Below are positions 31,786-37,800 of a stretch of 37,800 nt of DNA, one piece after another (positions within the stretch are counted from its first letter, which is position 1; each line of letters begins with the position of its first letter). Both the position numbers and the translations under genes were made by a program. Location of the stretch: positions 1-37,800 of the forward strand of contig JAPYTD010000041.1 in assembly GCA_029936315.1 (NCBI GenBank), in the 5' to 3' direction. This stretch comes from Planctomycetota bacterium. Lineage in GTDB: Bacteria; Planctomycetota; UBA1135; UBA2386. The notes beneath the pieces were generated by a model. The model made no database searches. It had not been told where the DNA came from and worked only from the letters and a program-made list of their open reading frames with translations.

Positions 31786-33042
31786 ATGAGGCACCCCACC
31801 ATCCTGTCCGCGTGGCTACTCGTGGCGCTGACCGCCAGCGCCTGCATCACCGCACCGCCCCGCAAGCCTGGGTTGCCGCCAGACCCCCTCATCAGCGTCG
31901 ACGGCCGCGTCATCGATAGTGCCGCGGCCTGGCAAGACGTTCGCCGCCCCGAGATCCTCGAGCTGTTCCGACAGCACATGTACGGGCGTGCGCCATCCCA
32001 CATGCCATTGACCATCGAGAGTGTGCAAGAAGAACTCGCGCTCGATGGCCTGGCTCGGCGAAAGCAATGGCGCATACGCTACGGCAAGCACGAGGGCGCG
32101 TTCCTTGACGTATTGATGTATCTGCCACGAGAAGTGACTGGGCCAGTACCTGCGTTCCTTGGGCTCAACTTCTTCGGCAACCAGACCCTGCACACCGACC
32201 CCGGCATTCGCATGCCGAGTTCTTGGGTGCGCAACGACAAGAAGATTGGCGTGACCGACAATCGGCCGCTCGAACGTTCCCGAGGTGCGCGCGCGAATCG
32301 TTGGCCAGTCGAGAGGATCCTCGCCCGCGGCTACGCCTTGGTCGCTGTCTACTACGGCGATATCGACCCCGATTTCGACGACGGCTTTGCCAACGGCGTA
32401 CACGGCGTGCTCGACCCGCCGATCGAAGGCAAACGTGCACCTGATGCCTGGGGATCGATCGCGGCGTGGGCATGGGGGCTGTCACGCGTGCTCGATTCTC
32501 TCGAGCGAGAGCCATCGATTGACGCAACGCGCGTCGCGGTGATCGGCCATTCGCGCCTCGGCAAGACGTCGCTATGGGCGGGCGCGCAAGACGAACGATT
32601 CGCGATGGTGATCTCCAATAACTCGGGCTGCGGTGGCGCAGCCTACTCGCGGCGGCGCCAAGGGGAGACGGTCCAGGTGATCAACCGCGCGTTCCCGCAT
32701 TGGTTCAGTAGATCGTTCCGAGCATTCAATGATCGCGAAGACCAACTGCCGATCGATCAACACTTATTGATCGCCGCGATCGCACCACGCCCAGCCTACG
32801 TGGCCAGCGCGGCAAAGGACTCGTGGGCGGATCCCGAAGGAGAGTTTCTGTCGACGTTGGGGGCGAGTCCGGTCTATCGACTATTGGGAACCGAAGGGTT
32901 GCCGGTGGACAAGATGCCGGAAGTCGATCACCCCGTTCATGGCCAGCTTGGCTATCACGTTCGCGCGGGCAAACACGACCTGACGTGGCAAGATTGGCAG
33001 CAGTACCTCGCGTTCGCCGACCGACACTTCGCCAAGCAGTAG
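31786..33042 (+). CDS. CE15-like (glucuronoyl esterase) alpha/beta-hydrolase
   Basis: This 418-residue exported protein has an N terminus (LLVALTASACITAPP) with a possible lipobox. The alpha/beta-hydrolase body matches carbohydrate esterase family 15: FLGLNFFGNQTLHTDPGIRM, VAVYYGDIDPDFDDG, AWAWGLSRVLDSLE and the nucleophile block VIGHSRLGKTSLWAGAQDER, with Ser256 in the G-x-S-R-x-G-K motif. The SNNSGCGGAAYSRRRQGE oxyanion region, INRAFPHWFS and DQHLLIAAIAPRPAYVASA follow. A late His (His391 in GYHVRAGKHDLT) may complete the triad. CE15 enzymes cut esters between lignin and glucuronoxylan; bacterial members act on various uronate esters, so a marine polysaccharide is plausible. Confidence 0.87.
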   Translation: MRHPTILSAWLLVALTASACITAPPRKPGLPPDPLISVDGRVIDSAAAWQDVRRPEILELFRQHMYGRAPSHMPLTIESVQEELALDGLARRKQWRIRYGKHEGAFLDVLMYLPREVTGPVPAFLGLNFFGNQTLHTDPGIRMPSSWVRNDKKIGVTDNRPLERSRGARANRWPVERILARGYALVAVYYGDIDPDFDDGFANGVHGVLDPPIEGKRAPDAWGSIAAWAWGLSRVLDSLEREPSIDATRVAVIGHSRLGKTSLWAGAQDERFAMVISNNSGCGGAAYSRRRQGETVQVINRAFPHWFSRSFRAFNDREDQLPIDQHLLIAAIAPRPAYVASAAKDSWADPEGEFLSTLGASPVYRLLGTEGLPVDKMPEVDHPVHGQLGYHVRAGKHDLTWQDWQQYLAFADRHFAKQ

Positions 33043-33060
33043 ACGAATACAGCGGCGCGC

Positions 33061-33089
33061 GCGAAGAGGATCATCCTAGTCCCGGCACC
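33061..33089. repeat. 29-bp intergenic repeat, copy 2
   Basis: This is the partner of 7018-7046, with one mismatch. It fills most of the 50-bp gap between two convergent genes. Its centre AGGATCATCCT is a perfect 11-bp palindrome. No T-run accompanies it, so it does not look like a terminator. Confidence 0.7.
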
Positions 33090-33092
33090 TTA

Positions 33093-34496
33093 CTAACGTC
33101 TTAGTGGAGCGATCCAGAAGTTGCGGAAGCGTACCTTGTTGCCGTGGCCTTGCAGTTTGATTGGCTTGGCGTCGGGGCCTTCGGGTTGGCCTGCGCCGGT
33201 CTTGCGGGTGAGTTCGCAGTCGTCGTGGATTAGGCGGTTGTTGTGGTAGACGGTGATGCGTGCGTTGTGGGTTTTCTTGGTGCCGGTGAAGACGGGAGCG
33301 CGGAAGGCGATGTCGTAGGTTTGCCACTCACCGGGCTTCTTGCAGACGAATTGGTCGGGCTTCCTTAGGCGGTAGAGGCTGCCGCAAAAGCTGTCTTTGT
33401 AGTCCTTGGCCGCGACGCCGAAAGAGTCGAGGATCTGAACCTCGTAGCGCTGCTGGATGTAGACGCCAGAGTTCCCGTTGGCCTCGGGGTTCTTGCCGTG
33501 CGACTCGTTGATGTTGAACTCGATGTGCATGCGGAAGTCGCGATACGACTCCTTGGTGAGCACGCTGTCCGACGAAGGCGACGCGGTCAGCACTCCGTTC
33601 TCGAACACCCAGTTGCTAGCCACGTCGCTGTTCTCGGGCACTAGCTGAGACCCGGCCTTGCCGATGCACTGCACCGCATGCGATGGCTTCGACTGCTCGA
33701 TGATGTCGATGATGCCCTTGGTGGTTCGCGCGCGATTGATGACGAAGTCGACCAACTCTTGCGACTCGAAGAAGCCTCGCCACATGTTGTGGCCTTGGCC
33801 TTCGATGGCCTTGAGCACCATCGATCCGCCGAGCTTGGTGTAGCGGGTTTGCACCTCGCCAGAGTTGTCGGCGAGCGGCACGACTCGATCCTGGTCGCCG
33901 TGAATGTGGAAGATTGGCACCTTCGCGGCCGCTAGCGAAGCCAACCGATCGATCGGATTGTGCTGCGGCAATGCCGCCGTCAACTGATCTTCGCTGAGGT
34001 TGTAGGCACCGCATGCCTTGGCCAGTCCCGGGTAGCTGGTCAGATTGCAGACTGGATAGATTCCTGCGATGCCAGCCACGTGGTGCGCGTTCTGCGCCGC
34101 CCAGTTGTAGAGCATCAAGCCGCCGCGACTTCGCGCCAACAAACATGGCTGCGGCGACATGCCATGCTTCTTGATCAAGTGGCTGCGCAACCTATCGAAC
34201 ACGCGCCGACCATCAGGGCTGCCGTACGACTCCCCGACGTCGATACCCGCAATCGCGACGCCGGCAGCCATGAACCGATCAAACATCCACTTCTCGGCCC
34301 CGCCCGGCAGACGAGGCAAGTTGGGCGCATACCAGACCCAAGGAATCAACGTGTCGTTCGCCGCCTGCTTGGGCAGGATCAAGAACGCTGGGCGCCCCGC
34401 CACTTCGAACTGCTGACGTGCTTGCGACGGCAACCACTCAGCTGGGATGCAGGCCAACAGACCTGCGAGAACAAACGATGAAAAGTCGGTGCGCAC
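33093..34496 (-). CDS. Alpha/beta-hydrolase fused to DUF1080 (3-keto-glycoside hydrolase-like) domain
   Basis: From GTG 34494-34496 this is a 467-residue exported protein whose N terminus reads as a signal peptide (MRTDFSSFVLAGLLACIPA). An upstream TTG at 34529 would overlap the divergent gene. Residues about 30-265 form an alpha/beta-hydrolase: PWVWYAPNLPRLPG, the CLLARSRGGLMLYNWA nucleophile region, HGDQDRVVPLADNSG (Asp) and IEGQGHNMWRG (His). Residues about 280-467 are a DUF1080 (PF06439) beta-sandwich: NWVFENGVLTASPSSD, DFRMHIEFNINE, NSGVYIQQRYEVQILDSFG, CGSLYRLRKP, GEWQTYDIAFRAP and VRFRNFWIAPL. DUF1080 proteins include 3-keto-disaccharide hydrolases. This fusion may deacylate and then cleave an oxidised glycoside in the periplasm. 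Confidence 0.88.
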   Translation of the reverse strand: MRTDFSSFVLAGLLACIPAEWLPSQARQQFEVAGRPAFLILPKQAANDTLIPWVWYAPNLPRLPGGAEKWMFDRFMAAGVAIAGIDVGESYGSPDGRRVFDRLRSHLIKKHGMSPQPCLLARSRGGLMLYNWAAQNAHHVAGIAGIYPVCNLTSYPGLAKACGAYNLSEDQLTAALPQHNPIDRLASLAAAKVPIFHIHGDQDRVVPLADNSGEVQTRYTKLGGSMVLKAIEGQGHNMWRGFFESQELVDFVINRARTTKGIIDIIEQSKPSHAVQCIGKAGSQLVPENSDVASNWVFENGVLTASPSSDSVLTKESYRDFRMHIEFNINESHGKNPEANGNSGVYIQQRYEVQILDSFGVAAKDYKDSFCGSLYRLRKPDQFVCKKPGEWQTYDIAFRAPVFTGTKKTHNARITVYHNNRLIHDDCELTRKTGAGQPEGPDAKPIKLQGHGNKVRFRNFWIAPLRR

Positions 34497-34516
34497 GGCG
34501 AGCGCGAGTTTAGGCG

Positions 34517-36304
34517 ATGATGGCAGCAACCATGCATTCCCCGCAACTCTCCATTCTTCGACACCTGATCATGACCGCAGGGGTCGCCATGCTTGCGACG
34601 ATCCCTGCCTTGCGTGGCCAACAGGCGCCCGCCAAGACGCAAGCTCCGAAACACCTGGAGATCCCGGCGACCAACGAGGGCCTGCCAGGCACTGGCACGA
34701 TCCGGCGCTACGACTGGTTCCGCAAGCTGTGGACCAACAAGCGGTCGAAGTGGCATCGCGATGTCGAACGAGATCAGGGCGCGATTGTGTTCTTCGGCGA
34801 CTCGATCACGCAAGGCTGGGGCGACGACATGGGCAAGAGCTTTGGCAACACGAAGGTTGCCAACCGTGGCATCAGTGGCGACACGACGCGTGGCATGCTG
34901 CTACGCATGACCGGTGACGTGCTCGCGGTCAATCCAAGCGGAGTCGTGATGCTGATGGGCACCAATGATCTCGAAGAGCGCGACAGCGCCGAGAGCATCG
35001 CAGCCAACGTGCGCGAGATCGTGCGGAGGCTCGTAGCACACAACCCGCAGCTTCCGATCATCCTCTGCAAGGTGTTCCCAAGTGCGGCCCGTAAGCGGCG
35101 ATCCGCGGAGGACATCCAACGCATCAACGAACTCTGCACGGCCGCGGTCGTTGACGTCCCGCAGGTCACGGTGCTCGACACGTGGTCGTTGTTCGCCAAC
35201 GAACAGGGCGACGCCAAGAAAGAGGAGTTCCCGGACCTACTGCACCCCAACAAGCAGGGCTATGCCAAGTGGGCCAAAGCGCTCCGCCCCGAACTCGCGA
35301 AGATCACATCCGACACGCATCCCAATAAGGTCGTGTGGCAAGGCGACAATGGCCCCGGAATTGGCAAGCACATCGTATTCATCTCCGGGGACCACGAATA
35401 CCGCGGCGAAGAGACCCTGCCGGCTTTGGCACGCATTCTGGCCAAGCGCCATGGCTTCAAATGCACGTTCTTGGTGACGACCAACAAGGACACCGGCGAC
35501 ATCGAACCGGGCAGCAACCACATCACGGGCCTCGAAGCGTTGAAGACGGCGGACCTGATGGTCGTGTTCCTGCGCTTCCAGCACTTCGCAGACGACCAGA
35601 TGCAGCACATCGAAGACTACCTCAACACCGGGAAACCCGTGCTCGGCTTGCGCACGTCGACGCACGCGTTCAAAGGCCTGAAGGGCAAGTTCGCCAAGTA
35701 CAACGAAGGCTTCAAAGGCGACGATGACTCATGGCGCTTTGGCTTCGGCGAGTGGATCCTCGGCGAACACTGGGTCGGCCACTTTGGCCGCAACCATCAC
35801 CAGAGTTCCAACCTGGTGCTCGAACCAGAACAGCTCAAGCACCCGGTGCTACGCGGCGTCACAAAACCGCACGCGATGTGCGGCGGCTACGTCGGCCACC
35901 CGAAGGACGGCACGACTCTGGCACGCGGCCAGATTCTCGATGGCATGACCAGCGATTCCCCTCCGAGCACGCAGAAGCGCCAACAGGTGCAGCACTCCGT
36001 TGCGTGGGTTCGCACCTACCAAGAAGGCAACCCGCGCTCTCGCGTGTTCGCAACGACGCACGGCGCATCCGAAGACATCGTCAACGAAGGCTTCCGCCGC
36101 ATGCTGATCAACGCCCATTTTTGGTGCCTCGGCATGGAAGCACAGATCAAGAACGACCTCGCGATCGATTTCGTCGGCCCCTACCACCCCGCGACGTACA
36201 GCTTCGGGGGCTACCGACGTGGCGTGAAGCCACGCGACCTCGCTGGCTGGGAGGCTCCGATCTACGACCCCAAGAAGCCGACTCGCGGCGCGAAGGCCAA
36301 ATAG
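34517..36304 (+). CDS. SGNH/GDSL hydrolase fused to ThuA domain
   Basis: This 595-residue exported protein has a signal around LIMTAGVAMLATIPALRGQQ. Possible starts are 34517, 34532 and 34571; I keep the longest. Residues about 88-255 are a GDSL/SGNH esterase: block I FFGDSITQGWG (Ser96), block II NRGISGDTTRG, block III LMGTNDLEER and block V DLLHPNKQGY. Residues about 275-590 are a ThuA-like (PF06283) class-I glutamine-amidotransferase-like domain: GKHIVFISGDHEYRGEETLP, DLMVVFLRFQHFADDQMQHI, GKPVLGLRTSTHAF, EWILGEHWVGHFGRNHH and VFATTHGASEDIVNEGFRRM. ThuA proteins act in trehalose and 3-keto-sugar use. It is divergent from the DUF1080 fusion with almost no intergenic space. Confidence 0.9.
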   Translation: MMAATMHSPQLSILRHLIMTAGVAMLATIPALRGQQAPAKTQAPKHLEIPATNEGLPGTGTIRRYDWFRKLWTNKRSKWHRDVERDQGAIVFFGDSITQGWGDDMGKSFGNTKVANRGISGDTTRGMLLRMTGDVLAVNPSGVVMLMGTNDLEERDSAESIAANVREIVRRLVAHNPQLPIILCKVFPSAARKRRSAEDIQRINELCTAAVVDVPQVTVLDTWSLFANEQGDAKKEEFPDLLHPNKQGYAKWAKALRPELAKITSDTHPNKVVWQGDNGPGIGKHIVFISGDHEYRGEETLPALARILAKRHGFKCTFLVTTNKDTGDIEPGSNHITGLEALKTADLMVVFLRFQHFADDQMQHIEDYLNTGKPVLGLRTSTHAFKGLKGKFAKYNEGFKGDDDSWRFGFGEWILGEHWVGHFGRNHHQSSNLVLEPEQLKHPVLRGVTKPHAMCGGYVGHPKDGTTLARGQILDGMTSDSPPSTQKRQQVQHSVAWVRTYQEGNPRSRVFATTHGASEDIVNEGFRRMLINAHFWCLGMEAQIKNDLAIDFVGPYHPATYSFGGYRRGVKPRDLAGWEAPIYDPKKPTRGAKAK

Positions 36305-36361
36305 GCCGACGGCTGCAACTGGGCAACGACGAACGATGTGGCGATCGGCCGCGTTGATCCC

Positions 36362-36367
36362 TATCGT
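36362..36367 (+). promoter_or_regulatory. Candidate -10 hexamer TATCGT, 9 nt before the Gfo/Idh gene ATG
   Basis: TATCGT-GCGCCGCGC-ATG, again with no Shine-Dalgarno. It supports 36377 as the start over an upstream in-frame GTG at 36338. Confidence 0.4.
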
Positions 36368-36376
36368 GCGCCGCGC

Positions 36377-37543
36377 ATGAGCCTTTCGTCGCAATCCAAT
36401 CGCAGCAACAAGAAGCAGTTGCCCGCTCTCAACATCGCCATGGTCGGGCACGCCTTCATGGGGCGCGCGCACGGCAACGCCTACCGTCAGGTCAACCACT
36501 TCTTCGACCTGCCCGTGCAGGTCGTGCCGAAGATCATTGTTGGCCGCGACCAGAAGCGCGCGAACGCTGCCGCGAGCAAGCTCGGCTTCGAAGGCGCGAC
36601 GACGGATCTCAAGGCCGTACTCGCCGACCCGTCGATCGATATCATCGACGTCGCGACGCCGAACGACAGCCACTACCCAATCTCGATGGACGCGTTGCGC
36701 GCCAAAAAGCACGTGCTGTGCGAAAAGCCACTCGCGATGACGCTCGCGCAGACCAAGGAGATGGCGAAGTTCGCCAAGAAGCAGAAGGTGCGCGTCGGCT
36801 TGTGGCACAACTACCGCCGCGCGCCGGCAACGATGCTGGCGCAGAAGATGATCGCACGCGGCGACATCGGCACGGTGATGCAAGTGCGCGCGGTCTACCT
36901 GCAAGATTGGCTCAGTGATCCGAAGTGCCCGGCGAGCTGGCGCACCAGCAAGGCGACTGCTGGCAGTGGCGCCCACGGCGATCTCAACGCTCACCTGATC
37001 GACCTGACACGCGCCCTGACCGGCCTCGAGTTTGACTCGGTCTGCGGCATGCAGCAGACGTTCCACAAGCAACGCCCGGCCGGCAAAGGCAAGATGGCCA
37101 AGGTCGACGTCGATGACGCCTTCTGCATGATGGCTCGGTTCAAAGGCGGCGCCATCGGCACCTACGAGGCGACCCGCGTCGCTCCGGGCCGCAAGAACTA
37201 CAACTGCATCGAGATCTCCGGCACCACGGGCACAATCCGTTGGAACCTCGAACGCATGAACGAACTCGAAGTGTTCTCGCAGAAGGATACGCGCGACGGC
37301 CAGGGCTTCCGCACGATCATGTGCATGGATGACGTGCACCCCTACGCGCCCAACTGGTGGCCGGATGGCCACATCGTCGGCTACGAACACACCTTCGTGC
37401 ACCACGTAAAGGACTTCGTCGAGGCGCTAATAGGCAAGAAGCCATTCGCACCCAACTTCGATGACGGCGTGGTCGTGCAGGCTGTGCTTGAGGCGGCTTT
37501 GGCGTCAACCAAGACGAAGGCGTGGGTCAAGGTGCCCCGCTAG
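36377..37543 (+). CDS. Gfo/Idh/MocA family NAD(P)-dependent oxidoreductase
   Basis: From ATG 36377 this is a 388-residue protein. A Ser/Asn-rich 18-residue lead precedes the Rossmann domain: LNIAMVGHAFMGRAHGNAY (nucleotide loop GHAFMG), IDIIDVATPNDSHYPISMDA, and the family signature HVLCEKPLAMT with catalytic-region Lys. The C-terminal alpha/beta domain has GSGAHGDLNAHLIDLTRALT with the conserved D-x-x-x-H, GGAIGTYEATRVAPGRKN and ISGTTGTIRWNLERMNELEV. Members oxidise or epimerise sugars and inositols, and some produce or use 3-keto sugars. It lies 72 nt after the SGNH-ThuA gene on the same strand and near a DUF1080 gene, which fits a keto-sugar pathway. No signal peptide or Tat motif is seen. 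Confidence 0.94.
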   Translation: MSLSSQSNRSNKKQLPALNIAMVGHAFMGRAHGNAYRQVNHFFDLPVQVVPKIIVGRDQKRANAAASKLGFEGATTDLKAVLADPSIDIIDVATPNDSHYPISMDALRAKKHVLCEKPLAMTLAQTKEMAKFAKKQKVRVGLWHNYRRAPATMLAQKMIARGDIGTVMQVRAVYLQDWLSDPKCPASWRTSKATAGSGAHGDLNAHLIDLTRALTGLEFDSVCGMQQTFHKQRPAGKGKMAKVDVDDAFCMMARFKGGAIGTYEATRVAPGRKNYNCIEISGTTGTIRWNLERMNELEVFSQKDTRDGQGFRTIMCMDDVHPYAPNWWPDGHIVGYEHTFVHHVKDFVEALIGKKPFAPNFDDGVVVQAVLEAALASTKTKAWVKVPR

Positions 37544-37577
37544 CTCGCGCACTGCCTCGCCGACGACGGCCGAGCGT

Positions 37578-37584
37578 GGGAGGA
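37578..37584 (+). promoter_or_regulatory. Strong Shine-Dalgarno GGGAGGA before the 67-residue gene
   Basis: GGGAGGA ends 9 nt before the ATG at 37594 and decides the start against an upstream in-frame ATG at 37522 that overlaps the oxidoreductase gene. Confidence 0.75.
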
Positions 37585-37593
37585 ATCGCAGCG

Positions 37594-37797
37594 ATGAAAC
37601 CAAGCAAGGACAAGATTTACAGCCTGGAAGGTCAACCCGCCCGCGAGCCCGAGTGGGGCACGATCGAGGTCTACTTAGGCGGTGGGCGGTGGATTGAGTA
37701 CGCCGACAAGACGGGAAGTTTCGCCTATGCCTCACTGCTAAGCGCCGAGGCCGCCGAGGCCCTGATGGCGTTGTGGGATAATAGAGGCCCGAAGTGA
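37594..37797 (+). CDS. Small hypothetical protein (67 residues)
   Basis: A complete short gene with a strong Shine-Dalgarno. The product starts MKPSKDKIYSLEGQPAREPE and continues with a two-strand segment WGTIEVYLGGGRWIEYADK and an Ala/Glu-rich helix AEAAEALMALWDNRG. It is soluble, without signal or membrane segment. The family is unknown to me. Its TGA at 37795-37797 overlaps a GTG at 37794 (GTGA), so a further coupled gene may begin at the window edge. Confidence 0.75.
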   Translation: MKPSKDKIYSLEGQPAREPEWGTIEVYLGGGRWIEYADKTGSFAYASLLSAEAAEALMALWDNRGPK

Positions 37798-37800
37798 ACA

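Overview
The window is GC-rich, gene-dense bacterial chromosome, most likely from a member of the Planctomycetota. The main signs are an adjacent PSCyt1/DUF1549/DUF1553 protein and Tat-exported DUF1501 protein (24292-25737), a DUF1080 domain, a ThuA domain, an ECF sigma factor overlapping a very large cell-surface gene, and a secreted protein with a GxGCPGEGN-type C-terminal region (3523-4566). No rRNA, CRISPR array, phage or insertion sequence is visible. One tRNA gene, tRNA-Asp(GTC), is present.

Layout. 1-3341: glycolate oxidase operon (3' end of glcD, then glcE, glcF, then a helical-repeat protein), with overlapping stop/start junctions. 3366-6927, minus strand: a secreted protein and a CBM9-like/DUF5916 outer-membrane barrel. 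7208-7640: tRNA-Asp with its terminator, a 4 x 14 bp tandem repeat and an orphan minus-strand terminator. 7641-10606: DUF6687-like protein, PBP-like lipoprotein and EamA transporter. 10921-12628: TerB-DnaJ membrane protein, OsmC protein and a small putative lipoprotein. 12756-18226: ECF sigma factor translationally coupled to a membrane alpha-2-macroglobulin. 18267-25737: secreted endonuclease I and the PSCyt1-DUF1549-DUF1553/DUF1501 pair. 25745-28517, minus strand: MmcQ/YjbR protein, M20 peptidase and a lipoprotein. 29004-33042: M1 metallopeptidase, a three-selenocysteine lipoprotein and a CE15-like esterase. 33093-37797: alpha/beta-hydrolase-DUF1080 fusion, divergent SGNH-ThuA fusion, Gfo/Idh/MocA oxidoreductase and a small protein.

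The most striking item is 31067-31753. Read straight through, one frame encodes a lipoprotein with an HMA (heavy-metal-associated) domain followed by a thioredoxin domain. The frame is interrupted only by three TGA codons. Two fall exactly on the two cysteines of the HMA CxxC motif (giving UxxU), and one on the first cysteine of the thioredoxin CxxC (giving UAPC). Hairpins resembling bacterial SECIS elements lie at the right distance after the TGAs. Ordinary annotation would split this gene into fragments or miss it.

The second unusual item is 12756-18226. The ECF sigma factor stop overlaps the start of a 1647-residue protein with a cytoplasmic N-terminal domain in the anti-sigma position, a transmembrane helix, a full alpha-2-macroglobulin ectodomain with a CFEQ thioester motif, and an extra transmembrane hairpin in its middle. 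This could be a protease-sensing signalling system.

Several genes carry a TANNNT hexamer 6-9 nt before the ATG, which suggests leaderless or near-leaderless transcripts.
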